In this document: positions 1 to 7,980 of the stretch, piece after piece | How the letters are laid out: each line of letters opens with the position of its first letter | How positions within the stretch are numbered: the first letter of the stretch is position 1 | Assembly (NCBI GenBank): GCA_031289065.1 | Contig: JAITQI010000029.1 | Coordinates: 1-22,014 of the forward strand | Direction of reading: 5' to 3' | Origin: Oscillospiraceae bacterium | Lineage (GTDB): Bacteria; Bacillota; Clostridia; Oscillospirales; UBA929 | DNA length: 22,014 nt | Program-made: the position numbers and the translations under genes | The notes under the pieces: generated by a model | The model's input: the letters and a program-made list of their open reading frames with translations, nothing else | Told to the model about the DNA's origin: nothing | Database searches by the model: none

Positions 1-862
1 CCACGATGGCCTTGTTCGGCGCGACCGACACGCCGGACACCGTTTGCAGCAGGCGGCTGGCCCGGTATATCTGCGTGGTGTCCACCCGGCTCTCGGCCCC
101 GAAGACCTCCCGCCGGACATGCAGCGCCATGACCACCTCTTCCAGCGAGGCGTTGCCCGCCCGCTCCCCGATGCCGTTGACCGTGCATTCCACCTGCCCC
201 GCCCCGCCCAGGACGGCGGCCAGCGAGTCGGCGGTGGCCAGCCCCAAATCGTCGTGACAGTGGGCGGCCACCGTCACCTTCTCAATCCCCGCCACATGGG
301 CCATCAGGTATTCGATCAGCGCCCGCATCTCCTCCGGGTGGCTGTACCCCACCGTGTCCGGCACATTGAGGGTGGTCGCCCCGTTTTGGATAGCCGCCTC
401 GAACACCCGGGCCAGGAAGTCACGGTCGGAACGGGTGGCGTCCTCGGCGGAAAACTGCACGTCGGCGCAGTATTTTTTGGCGTAGGCCGTCATGGCCGCC
501 GTCTGTTCCAGCACCTGTTCGGGGGTCATGCGCAGCTTGTACCGCATATGCACCGGCGAGGTGGCCAAAAAAATGTGAATGCGCGGCGACGCCGCCGCCC
601 GGACGCCCTCCCAGGCCGCGTCGATGTCCTTGGCCAAGCTCCGGGCCAAACTGCACACCGTCGCCTCCCGAATCTCCCGCGCAATGGCCTGAATGGCCTG
701 CAAATCCCCCGGCGACGCGATGGCGAACCCGGCCTCGATGACGTCCACCCGCAGCCGTTCCAGCTGCCGCGCCATTTCCAGCTTTTCCTGGAAATCCATG
801 GAGAACCCCGGCGACTGCTCCCCGTCCCGCAGGGTGGTATCGAAAATTTTAACCGTTTTCAA
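1..862 (-). CDS. leuA: 2-isopropylmalate synthase, N-terminal part (runs off the left edge)
   Basis: This enzyme condenses acetyl-CoA with 2-oxoisovalerate, the first step committed to leucine. The visible 287 residues cover the catalytic TIM barrel. The N-terminus shows the family signature FDTTLRDGEQSPG (residues 7-19), with the metal-binding Asp and catalytic Arg. The metal-ligand HCH lies at 201-203, and the second signature NGIGERAGN at 229-237. The C-terminal leucine-sensing domain would lie outside the window. The start is TTG at 862; its first bases overlap the TGA of ilvH (TTGA), which implies translational coupling. It is the last visible gene of an ilvB-ilvH-leuA operon. Homocitrate and citramalate synthases share the barrel, but the sequence and the operon favour LeuA. 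Confidence 0.93.
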   Translation of the reverse strand, partial: MKTVKIFDTTLRDGEQSPGFSMDFQEKLEMARQLERLRVDVIEAGFAIASPGDLQAIQAIAREIREATVCSLARSLAKDIDAAWEGVRAAASPRIHIFLATSPVHMRYKLRMTPEQVLEQTAAMTAYAKKYCADVQFSAEDATRSDRDFLARVFEAAIQNGATTLNVPDTVGYSHPEEMRALIEYLMAHVAGIEKVTVAAHCHDDLGLATADSLAAVLGGAGQVECTVNGIGERAGNASLEEVVMALHVRREVFGAESRVDTTQIYRASRLLQTVSGVSVAPNKAIV

Positions 863-1365
863 TGGGCTTCGCCTCCTGCCTTTTCGTCCCCCCGTGGGAT
901 CGCGGTCATCCCGGTGCGGCAGATTTCCACGATGGAAAAGGCCCGCAGCCGGTCGATGAACGCCGAAACAATGTCCGGCTGATCGGTCAGCTCCAGCGTG
1001 AGCGTCCTGTCGCTCCAATCGGCGACCCGGGCGTTAAAGAGGTTGGCCACGGCCAGAATGTCCTGCTTGTTTTGCGCGTCGTGGGCCACCTTGACCAGCA
1101 GCAGCTCCCGCAAAATGGCCGACGCGGCCCGCACCCGCTCCACCTGCCGAACGTCCACCTGCTTCTCCAGCTGCTTGACGATCTGTTCCAACACATAATC
1201 GTCCCCGCCCACGACCACGGTCATCCGCGAATAAGCCGGATTCTCGGTCTCGGCCACCGACAGCGCGTCGATATTATACCCCCGCCGCGCAAACAACCCC
1301 GACAACCGCGTCAAAACCCCAAATTGGTTGTTAACCAACACCGAAAGAATAAACAACTGCTCCAT
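859..1365 (-). CDS. ilvH: acetolactate synthase small (regulatory) subunit
   Basis: This is the regulatory partner of IlvB, giving the large subunit full activity and feedback inhibition by valine. The 168-residue protein matches the usual family length. An N-terminal ACT domain spans about residues 4-75, including NNQFGVLTRLSGLFARRGYN (12-31), the typical valine-binding region. The C-terminal half carries the second ACT-like domain that contacts IlvB. The frame is open 12 codons further upstream, but ATG at 1365 starts the conserved MEQLFILSV segment and has a GGGGTG Shine-Dalgarno about five bases before it. The gene lies 62 bases after the ilvB stop, beyond a heptamer repeat array, and its stop overlaps the leuA start. 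Confidence 0.93.
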   Translation of the reverse strand: MEQLFILSVLVNNQFGVLTRLSGLFARRGYNIDALSVAETENPAYSRMTVVVGGDDYVLEQIVKQLEKQVDVRQVERVRAASAILRELLLVKVAHDAQNKQDILAVANLFNARVADWSDRTLTLELTDQPDIVSAFIDRLRAFSIVEICRTGMTAIPRGDEKAGGEAH

Positions 1366-1410
1366 AAAACACCCCAAAATCGCAAAAAAGCAAACACCCA
1401 AAACAAAAAA

Positions 1411-1441
1411 TTGTCAATTGTCAATCGTCAATTGTCAATTG
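1411..1441. repeat. short tandem array of TTGTCAA heptamers at the ilvB/ilvH junction
   Basis: Four consecutive heptamers (TTGTCAA, TTGTCAA, TCGTCAA, TTGTCAA) plus a trailing TTG are visible. On the minus strand they read TTGACAA. The array covers the last codons of ilvB and supplies its TGA stop at 1428-1430, so the coding end reads Ile-Asp-Asn-stop inside the repeat. Each unit contains TTGAC, a -35-like core, but I see no convincing -10 at the right distance. Confidence 0.85.
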
Positions 1442-3032
1442 AAACGTCCCCATCACCGCCCACCAAACAGTGCACCACCCCCGGCCCGACCGTCGCCAGC
1501 GCCGCCGGAATGATCTCATCGCCCCGGGCCATGTCCGTCAAGGAAAACCCCTTGGCCCCGAACGCCTCGGCCAAACCCACATAGTCGGTGCGCCAGCCCG
1601 GCTCCACTGCGTACCGCCGCCCGCCGTACTCCTTGTCCTGCAATTGCCGCACCAGCCCCAGCCCGCCGTTGTCCAGCACGAACACGGTGATCGGCAGCCC
1701 CAGAGCCACCGCCGTGGCCAGCTCGGCCATGCACATGTGAAACCCGCCGTCCCCGATGACCAGCGCCACCCGCGTCCCCGGCCGGGCCAGCGCCGCCCCG
1801 ACGGCGGCCCCCATGCCGAACCCCATCGCCCCCAGGCCCCCCGACGTGAGAAACCCGCGCGGCCGGTCGAACCCGTAGGCCTGCGCCGTCCACATCTGAT
1901 GCTGCCCCACGTCGGCCACCACCGTCATGTCCGGCGTCCGATGTCGCCAGAGGGCGCGAATCAGCCCCCGGGGATCGTCCGGGGCGGGCGCCGGTCTATC
2001 GGCGAAGGGCGTGAAGCCCCCGGCCCAGGGCTTGGCGTCTCCCCGCTCCAACCGCGCCAGCACCGCTTCCAGCGCCGGCCCGGCCGGCCCGATCAGAGAA
2101 TCCCGCGGCGCGATGTTTTTCCCGATCTCCGCCGCGTCGATGTCGATGTGATAGACGTCCGCCCCCGGCGCGAAGTCCGCTCGCCCGCCCGCCATGCGTT
2201 CGGTGAACCGCGTCCCCGCCGCCAGCAGCAGATCGCATTCGGCCAGCGCCCGGTTGGCCTCGGGCAGTCCGTGAATCCCGGCCAGCCCCAAAAACAGCGG
2301 ATGGTTCCAGGGCACGGCCCCCAGCCCCATCAGCGTGGCGCACACCGGCGCGTCCAGCCGTTCGGCCAGGGCCAAAAGCGCCCCGCCCGCCCCGCCGGAC
2401 ACCACCCCGCCGCCGCACAAAACAACCGGCCTCTCCGCTTTGGCCAGCGCCCGCGCCACCCGCGCGGCGGCGTCCCGCGAAATGTCGATCCGGGGCGGCG
2501 TGTACAGCGCCCGCCCCCCGTCCGGCACGTCGGCCGCCTCGGCGACGTCCCGGGGAATGTCCACCAGCACCGGGCCGGGCCGCCCCGACCGCGCGATGGC
2601 AAAAGCCGCCCGCAGCGTGTCGGCCAGCTGGCCGGGCTCCTTGACGATGTACCCGTATTTGGTGATGGGCATGGTCACGCCCGCGATGTCGATCTCCTGA
2701 AAGCTGTCCCGCCCCAAAAAGGACAGGGGCACGTTGCAGGTCAGCGCCACCAGCGGCGTGGAGTCCATATAGGCCGCCGCGATGCCGGTCACCAGATTGG
2801 TGGCCCCCGGCCCCGAGGTGGCGACCACCACCCCGACCCGGCCCGACGCCCTGGCATACCCGTCGGCGGCGTGGGCGGCTCCCTGCTCGTGGCAGGTCAG
2901 CACATGCCGCAGCGCGCCCCGCGCCTCATATAACGCGTCATACAAAGGAAGCGCCGACCCGCCCGGATACCCGAACACGGTGTCCACGCCCTCTTCCAGC
3001 AGCGTCTTCACAACAACTTGCGCGCCGTTCAA
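1428..3032 (-). CDS. ilvB: acetolactate synthase large (catalytic) subunit
   Basis: This is a thiamine diphosphate enzyme making 2-acetolactate or 2-aceto-2-hydroxybutyrate for valine, leucine and isoleucine. The N-terminal pyrimidine-binding domain has FGYPGG (20-25) and the catalytic glutamate in CHEQGAAHAADGYARASG (Glu49). The C-terminal pyrophosphate-binding domain has the motif beginning GDGGFHM at 427 and ending VLDN at 455. The start is TTG at 3032 behind a GAGGGGG Shine-Dalgarno; it follows the -10 box by only about 40 bases, leaving no room for a T-box leader. At 534 residues it is somewhat short for the family. It ends soon after the GPGVVHCLV strand, without the usual PMVPPG-type tail, and the stop is provided by a heptamer array. 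Other ThDP decarboxylases are less likely because ilvH follows. Confidence 0.94.
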   Translation of the reverse strand: MNGAQVVVKTLLEEGVDTVFGYPGGSALPLYDALYEARGALRHVLTCHEQGAAHAADGYARASGRVGVVVATSGPGATNLVTGIAAAYMDSTPLVALTCNVPLSFLGRDSFQEIDIAGVTMPITKYGYIVKEPGQLADTLRAAFAIARSGRPGPVLVDIPRDVAEAADVPDGGRALYTPPRIDISRDAAARVARALAKAERPVVLCGGGVVSGGAGGALLALAERLDAPVCATLMGLGAVPWNHPLFLGLAGIHGLPEANRALAECDLLLAAGTRFTERMAGGRADFAPGADVYHIDIDAAEIGKNIAPRDSLIGPAGPALEAVLARLERGDAKPWAGGFTPFADRPAPAPDDPRGLIRALWRHRTPDMTVVADVGQHQMWTAQAYGFDRPRGFLTSGGLGAMGFGMGAAVGAALARPGTRVALVIGDGGFHMCMAELATAVALGLPITVFVLDNGGLGLVRQLQDKEYGGRRYAVEPGWRTDYVGLAEAFGAKGFSLTDMARGDEIIPAALATVGPGVVHCLVGGDGDVSIDN

Positions 3033-3055
3033 TCCGCCGCCCCCTCAGCCTTCTA

Positions 3056-3111
3056 TTTATACGTATACTATGATATAGCCTGGGGCGGCCCCCTGTCAAG
3101 GAGAAGTTCCC
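3056..3111 (-). repeat. direct repeat copy 1, containing the ilvB promoter
   Basis: This is a 56-base element nearly identical to 4335-4389: two substitutions and one single-base indel by eye. On the minus strand it contains -35 TTGACA (3099-3094), an 18-base spacer with the inverted repeat GGGGC-N-GCCCC, and -10 TATCAT (3075-3070). TATATC with a 16-base spacer is an alternative -10. A perfect TATACGTATA palindrome (3058-3067) lies near the expected transcription start. It directly precedes ilvB. Confidence 0.88.
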
Positions 3112-3117
3112 CCGCGC

Positions 3118-3147
3118 AAAAAAACGGGGCCCACCAAACAGCGGGCC
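3118..3147 (-). terminator. intrinsic terminator after the TIR-DUF6273 gene
   Basis: On the minus strand a seven-pair stem (GGCCCGC with GTGGGCC, one G-U pair) closes a six-base loop and is followed by CCG and seven T. It lies about 28 bases after the stop at 3175 and just before the ilvB promoter, so it insulates ilvB from the upstream gene. Confidence 0.75.
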
Positions 3148-3174
3148 TCGGCGAGAAAGCGAAGATTTAACGGT

Positions 3175-4234
3175 TCAAGATTTCAGATCAATATATAAAG
3201 CGGGGCGAACACCGCCGCGGCTGCGGTTCACACTGTAGCCATCCTCGTCGACGGACCCGACGCCGTTCACACCCGCGGCGTTGCTACCACCGCCGCCGGG
3301 CGACCGCAGCCACCACCAAACCCACGCGTTCCCATAATTTGCCGCTCTGTCGCCGTCGCTTGGGAAGTAGCGCTTCGCTTCGTCTATGCTCAGTAAAAAC
3401 ACCTCGTCGCTCGTGTCGGCACCGCCCGCCGTGCCATACCTCTTGTTGTTGGGGTTTGTCAGCGGCGTCGTCGCGATCCGCGCCTTTTCACTGTCCGCAA
3501 ATTGATTGTAGAAAACGTCCTTCAGCCACGTTCGCAGAGCGCACGTCGCCCATGTCACAGACGTGAGTTCACCGTGGTATGCCCGCCGTTTTATAACATC
3601 CTTCGTGATGATAAGCGCTCTGTCGCCCTCCACCGCCAGCACAAGCCACTTGTATCTACCGAACGTGATTGTTTCGCTCAGCCGTCCCGCTTTTTCGCGC
3701 AGCGAGCGCACGAAACCATCCGGCGGGTTCTCCGGTGCCTTTTTCCTGTTATCCCTCGGCTGCGAAGGCGCAGACGGCGCAGGCCCCCGAGTCTCTGGGG
3801 GCAACTTGCGAACCAATCTTTTGTACTCTCCAGCTGGGTCTTGATAGAGGTAAATCGCCTGAATGCTGCTCAGCGAAACACCCAACCCGTGTTTCAGTTC
3901 CGTCTCTGCCAGGTGCACGTGGTTGAAATGCTTTCGTTTTTTTAAGGCGTAGTGAATTTCGTTTCTCACGTTGATCGAGGCCACCGCCTCGGGGGTGAGC
4001 AATACTAAAAAACGACGTGGTTTTATTTATGGCCGCCTCGATGGCTTCCGGCCATTCAGAGCCGGGGGGTATCCCCTCGTCGTACCAAATACGAAAGCCC
4101 TCGTCGCGCAGTCGAACCAGCAGAGGATAGACTGCTGGCTTGTTTTCGTGTGAGTAACTGACAAACACATACGGCTCGTCCCCATTGTAGGCTTCAAAAG
4201 GCGGGGGCATATATGTATTCTTTTTGTCCGCCAT
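3175..4234 (-). pseudogene. TIR-domain / DUF6273 protein, split by a single-base frameshift
   Basis: Two frames together make one gene. The first begins at ATG 4234 (Shine-Dalgarno GGGGA) and encodes the start of a TIR domain: YVFVSYSHE, then RLRDEGFRIWYDEGI (41-55). The second covers 4002-3175 and resumes with LTPEAVASINVRNEIHYAL. The break lies in a run of six T on the coding strand (4012-4007); five T would give a continuous 352-residue protein reading SFLVLLTPEAV. In that product the TIR domain spans about 20-130. Glu92 in VRNEI matches the position of the NADase glutamate of SARM1-type TIR domains. A Pro/Arg-rich linker (about 145-175) leads to a DUF6273-like domain (about 190-350) with FGRYKWLVL, WWWLRSP (306-312) and a terminal GVRPALYIDL. 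TIR domains of this kind often cleave NAD or make signals in anti-phage defence; the role here is inference. The frameshift could be decay, phase variation or a sequencing error. Confidence 0.8.
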
Positions 4235-4334
4235 AATTTCCCCAGCCTTTCTCTGCGCCTGCCGCTAAAGCGCCGAAACCCCTCTTACCCCATCGTGTTT
4301 GGTGTATAGCGCGGCGATTCCTTATGTTTGTTAT

Positions 4335-4389
4335 TTTATACGTATCTATGATACGGCCTGGGGCGGCCCCCTGTCAAGGAGAAGTTCCC
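4335..4389 (-). repeat. direct repeat copy 2, containing the TIR gene promoter
   Basis: This is the second copy of the element at 3056-3111, in the same orientation. On the minus strand it reads -35 TTGACA (4377-4372), an 18-base spacer with GGGGC-N-GCCCC, and -10 TATCAT (4353-4348). Start at about 4341 would give a leader of some 107 bases before the ATG at 4234. Identity extends upstream of the -35 (GGGAACTTCTCC), beyond what promoter function alone needs. Confidence 0.85.
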
Positions 4390-4441
4390 GGGAAAGGGAC
4401 GGCGCGCTGCCGGAAATCCGCGCCCGATGCGCCCCCAGCTC

Positions 4442-4470
4442 TTGCGTTTTGGCCAAAAATTGTATACAAT
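4442..4470 (+). promoter_or_regulatory. sigma-A promoter of the MORN-repeat gene
   Basis: TTGCGT (4442-4447), 17-base spacer, TACAAT (4465-4470). The start would be near 4477, giving a leader of about 67 bases to the ATG at 4544. It is divergent from the TIR gene promoter. Confidence 0.7.
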
Positions 4471-4543
4471 AGAAAGTAGGAGCGGCTCACGGCTGGGAAA
4501 AGTGCGCCGCGGCATCCGGTCACTTGCGGGAGGGCACAAGAAA

Positions 4544-5668
4544 ATGGGAGACTTCTGGACAAACCTCCGAGACATATCCGCTTGGTGGGGCGTTTCCGTC
4601 GCGGCGTTTGTGTCCGGCGTTCTCACCATCATATCCTCCAACGCCTCCCGCAAAAAGAAAATTCTCATGGGGATCGTGATCGCCCTGGCGATTTGTGTCC
4701 CCATCACATACGCCGCCGTCAAAACCGCCGCTACATACGCCGTGACCGATCTGGCATACGAAGGGGGCGTTTACGCGGGTGAAACCTATTTCGGTACGCC
4801 AAACGGCACAGGGACAGTGGTCTGGCCAGGCAAGAGGCAATATACCGGCGAATGGGCGGACGGTCGGCGCACCGGCCAGGGGACATACACCCAGGACGGC
4901 GTCAAATACGTCGGTGCGTTTCAAGACGGCCGGATGACCGGCCAGGGCACGAAGATTTGGCGGGAAGGCGCCTATACCGGCGAATGGCTGGACGACCAAC
5001 GAAGCGGCCAGGGCACCATGACCTATTTGGATGAGAGCGTATACGACGGATGGTGGCTGGACGACCAAAGAAGCGGTTTTGGTACCATGACCTGGAAAAA
5101 CGACGCCAAACAAGACAAATACATCGGCTTTTGGCAAGCCGACCAACGAAGCGGCCAAGGCGCCATGACCTATAAGGAAGACGGCGTATACGAAGGGGAA
5201 TGGCAAAACGACCAACGAAACGGCCAGGGCGTCATGACCTATCCGGAAGACAACTTACATGCCGTATATGATGGAAACTGGCTGGACGACCAAAGAAGCG
5301 GTTTGGGCACCATGACCTTCTCCAAAACCGGCAGCATATACGAAGGGGAATGGCTGGCTGATCAATACCATGGCCAAGGCACCTTTACCTGGATCGACGG
5401 GCATGTGTACATCGGAGCCTTCCAAGCCAACCAAAGAAGCGGCCGGGGCGTCATGACCTATGCGAATGTGGGCACCTACGACGGGGAATGGCTGGCTGAC
5501 AAATCCCACGGCCAAGGCCTCTACACCTGGCTCAACGGCACCACGTACGAAGGTCAGTGGCGGGAGGACAAGCGCTCTGGCCCCGGCGTGTATACCGATG
5601 AAGACGGTCAAAAATACAACCAAATTTACGAAGATGACAAGATGATCTCCAGCGAAAGAATCCCCTAA
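4544..5668 (+). CDS. membrane-anchored MORN-repeat protein
   Basis: The 374-residue protein has two hydrophobic segments near the N-terminus (about 14-31 and 40-60), the second after a basic SRKKK stretch. About twelve MORN repeats follow, from about residue 72 to 360. The repeating unit is of the form YxGEWxxDQRSGQGTMTY, about 23 residues long and also visible as a repeat in the DNA. MORN repeats form an extended beta-sheet; in other proteins they act in lipid or protein binding, or as scaffolds. No enzymatic domain is visible. ATG 4544 is chosen over an in-frame ATG at 4427 because it has GGGAGGG nine bases upstream and a promoter at 4442-4470. The precise function is unknown. It is divergently transcribed from the TIR-DUF6273 gene. 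Confidence 0.85.
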   Translation: MGDFWTNLRDISAWWGVSVAAFVSGVLTIISSNASRKKKILMGIVIALAICVPITYAAVKTAATYAVTDLAYEGGVYAGETYFGTPNGTGTVVWPGKRQYTGEWADGRRTGQGTYTQDGVKYVGAFQDGRMTGQGTKIWREGAYTGEWLDDQRSGQGTMTYLDESVYDGWWLDDQRSGFGTMTWKNDAKQDKYIGFWQADQRSGQGAMTYKEDGVYEGEWQNDQRNGQGVMTYPEDNLHAVYDGNWLDDQRSGLGTMTFSKTGSIYEGEWLADQYHGQGTFTWIDGHVYIGAFQANQRSGRGVMTYANVGTYDGEWLADKSHGQGLYTWLNGTTYEGQWREDKRSGPGVYTDEDGQKYNQIYEDDKMISSERIP

Positions 5669-5725
5669 CCCGACTCACATACCCGCCGCCGCGGCAATTC
5701 AACACAGATAGACGGAGGCCCCATC

Positions 5726-7957
5726 ATGACCCAAGACCAATCCGATCTCCTCTCCGGCCTCAACCCCATGCAGACCGAGGCCGTCCTGCACACCGAAGGC
5801 CCGCTGTTGGTGCTGGCCGGGGCGGGCAGCGGCAAAACCACCGTGCTCATCCGGCGGATCGCCCAGATCATCAGTCAGGGGGCTCCGCCCTGGGGGATCA
5901 TCGCCATCACCTTCACCAACAAGGCCGCCGGCGAGCTCAAGGTCCGCCTGGCCTCCCTGCTCGGCACCCGGGGGTTGGACGTGTGGGCCTCCACCTTCCA
6001 CGCGGCCTGTGTGCGCATCCTGCGCCGGGACATCGACAAGCTGGGCTTTGACCGCTCCTTCACCATCTACGACGCGGACGACTCCGCCCGTGTCATGAAG
6101 TCGGTGCTGGCCGACCTGGGGCTGCCCGACAAGCAGTTCCCCCCCAAATCGGTGCTGTCGGCCATCGGGACGGCCAAAGACCGTTCCCTCACCCCCGCCA
6201 ACTACGCCGCCGCCGCCGTCGGGGACTACCGGGACGAGTGCATCGCCAAGGCTTACGCCGCCTATCAGAAGCGCCTGCGGGACGCCAACGCCCTGGACTT
6301 CGACGACATCATCTTCCACGCCGTCACCCTTCTGTCCGCCCACGAAGAGGTGCGGACATACTACCAGAACAAATTCCGCTATGTCCTGGTGGACGAGTAC
6401 CAGGACACCAACCGGTTGCAGTATAAGCTGACCTCCCTGCTGGCGGGCCAATGGCGCAACATCTGCGTCGTGGGCGACGACGACCAGAGCATCTACCGTT
6501 TCCGGGGGGCCACCATCGAAAATATCCTCAACTTTGAAAAAAAATACCCCGACGCCAAGGTCGTCCGCCTGGAACAGAATTACCGTTCCACCGGGCACAT
6601 CCTGAACGCCGCCAACGCCCTCATCGCCCACAACGCCGGACGCAAAGGCAAGACCCTGTGGACCAGCGCCCCCACCGGCGACCCCGTGGTCTTTCACCAG
6701 GGGGTCAGCGACGGGGACGAAGCCGCTTACATCGCCGCCCGCATCCTGGAGGGCAAAGCCCAGGGCCGCGCCTTCAAGGATTTCTGCGTGCTCTACCGGA
6801 TGAACGCCCTGTCCAACCGGGTGGAGGACGCCTTTCGCCGCGCCGAGGTCCCCTATCGGATCATCGGCGGCGTGCGTTTTTATGACCGCGCCGAGGTCAA
6901 GGACATGCTGTCCTATCTGAGCCTGATTTGCAACCACGGCGACACCCTGCGCCTGCGCCGGATCATTGCCACCCCGCCCCGGGGCATCGGGGACAAGACG
7001 CTGGAATTGGCCTCCTACCTGGCCGACCGGGACGGCAAACCGCTGTTTCAGGTGCTCACCGACGCCGACGGATACCCCGAGCTAACCCGTTCCGCCAAGG
7101 CGCTGCACACCTTCACCCACATGATCGAAGGGCTGTCCGTCCTGTCCCGGGAAATGCCCCTGCCGGAATTTTACGAAGAGGCCCTGCACCGGACGGGCTA
7201 CCTGTCCATGCTGGAGGAAAAGATCGAAACCGGCGACATGGAGGCGGCGGGCCGCCTGGAAAACGTCCGGGAACTGGGCTCCAGCCTGTTAAACTACGCC
7301 CAGAACGCCGAACAGCCCACCTTGGGCGGCTTCCTGGACGAGGTGGCCCTGTTCACCGACATCGAGCGGTACGACGAAAACGCCGACGCCGTGGTCATGA
7401 TGACCATGCACGCGGCCAAGGGGCTGGAGTTCCCGGTGGTCTTTCTCACCGGCGCCGAGGAGAACATCTTCCCCGGCTACCGCGCCTCCGGCGACGAGGC
7501 CGAGATGGAGGAAGAGCGGCGCCTTTGTTACGTGGCCATCACCCGGGCCCGGGAGCGGCTGTTCTTCACCGCCGCCCGGGAACGTCTGCTCTTCGGCCAA
7601 ACCGTCTACAACCGGGCCTCCCGCTTTATTGAGGAACTGCCCACCGAAGACCTGGAAGTGACCCTGGCCGAAGCCCCGGCGTCCCCCCGTTCGGCCTACC
7701 CGCCCCGCCCCGAATACCGTCACAAACCCAAAGTCCTCGCCTCCTCCGGCGCCTCGATACACAGCGCCCCCACCCCGCCGCCCAAACCCCTGAACGCCGG
7801 TGAAATCGTCAACCACAAGGCCTTTGGGCGCGGCCTCGTCCTCTCTGTCACCCCCATGGGCGGCGACGCCCTCCTCGAAGTCGCCTTCGACAAGGTGGGC
7901 ACCAAACGCCTTATGCACAAATCCGCCTCGGCCTTCTTAACCGTGGGGATGGTATAG
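5726..7957 (+). CDS. pcrA: ATP-dependent 3'-5' DNA helicase, PcrA/UvrD type
   Basis: This is a superfamily 1A helicase for repair and for clearing recombinase and replication blocks. The motifs appear in order: Q-motif LNPMQTEAV (12-20), Walker A AGAGSGKT (31-38), motif Ia TFTNKAAGEL, Walker B VDEYQDTN (222-229), motif III GDDDQSIYRFRGA, motif IV QNYRST, motif V TMHAAKGLEFPVVF and motif VI CYVAITRARERLFF. The C-terminus carries the small PcrA Tudor-like domain (GEIVNHKAFGRGLVLSV) that contacts RNA polymerase in known PcrA proteins. At 743 residues it has full family length. The start is ATG 5726 behind GGAGG. The gene begins 57 bases after the MORN gene with no clear terminator between, so partial read-through is possible. 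Confidence 0.96.
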   Translation: MTQDQSDLLSGLNPMQTEAVLHTEGPLLVLAGAGSGKTTVLIRRIAQIISQGAPPWGIIAITFTNKAAGELKVRLASLLGTRGLDVWASTFHAACVRILRRDIDKLGFDRSFTIYDADDSARVMKSVLADLGLPDKQFPPKSVLSAIGTAKDRSLTPANYAAAAVGDYRDECIAKAYAAYQKRLRDANALDFDDIIFHAVTLLSAHEEVRTYYQNKFRYVLVDEYQDTNRLQYKLTSLLAGQWRNICVVGDDDQSIYRFRGATIENILNFEKKYPDAKVVRLEQNYRSTGHILNAANALIAHNAGRKGKTLWTSAPTGDPVVFHQGVSDGDEAAYIAARILEGKAQGRAFKDFCVLYRMNALSNRVEDAFRRAEVPYRIIGGVRFYDRAEVKDMLSYLSLICNHGDTLRLRRIIATPPRGIGDKTLELASYLADRDGKPLFQVLTDADGYPELTRSAKALHTFTHMIEGLSVLSREMPLPEFYEEALHRTGYLSMLEEKIETGDMEAAGRLENVRELGSSLLNYAQNAEQPTLGGFLDEVALFTDIERYDENADAVVMMTMHAAKGLEFPVVFLTGAEENIFPGYRASGDEAEMEEERRLCYVAITRARERLFFTAARERLLFGQTVYNRASRFIEELPTEDLEVTLAEAPASPRSAYPPRPEYRHKPKVLASSGASIHSAPTPPPKPLNAGEIVNHKAFGRGLVLSVTPMGGDALLEVAFDKVGTKRLMHKSASAFLTVGMV

Positions 7958-7980
7958 GGCCGTTGACAAGGGACCACACG

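Larger units (their letters stand above)
4235..4543. other. 309-base divergent intergenic region between the TIR and MORN genes
   Basis: From left to right it holds an apparent ~107-base leader of the TIR gene (4235-4341) with no recognisable riboswitch or ORF, and direct repeat copy 2 with the TIR promoter (4335-4389). A ~50-base GC-rich stretch with nothing recognised follows, then the MORN gene promoter (4442-4470) and its leader to 4543. Confidence 0.6.

Noticed and set aside
1411..1441. CRISPR-like array
   Set aside because: The units are contiguous heptamers with no spacers and no cas genes nearby.
3033..3174. T-box or leader-peptide attenuator ahead of ilvB
   Set aside because: The promoter lies only about 40 bases before the start codon. 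The upstream hairpin belongs to the TIR gene terminator.
3175..3560. Diversity-generating retroelement target in the DUF6273 C-terminus
   Set aside because: The lectin-like end invites the idea, but no reverse transcriptase, template repeat or AAY-rich variable tract is visible in the window.
4336..4722. 128-codon minus-strand frame over the MORN gene promoter
   Set aside because: It is antisense to the promoter and start of the MORN gene, has no ribosome site and resembles no protein.
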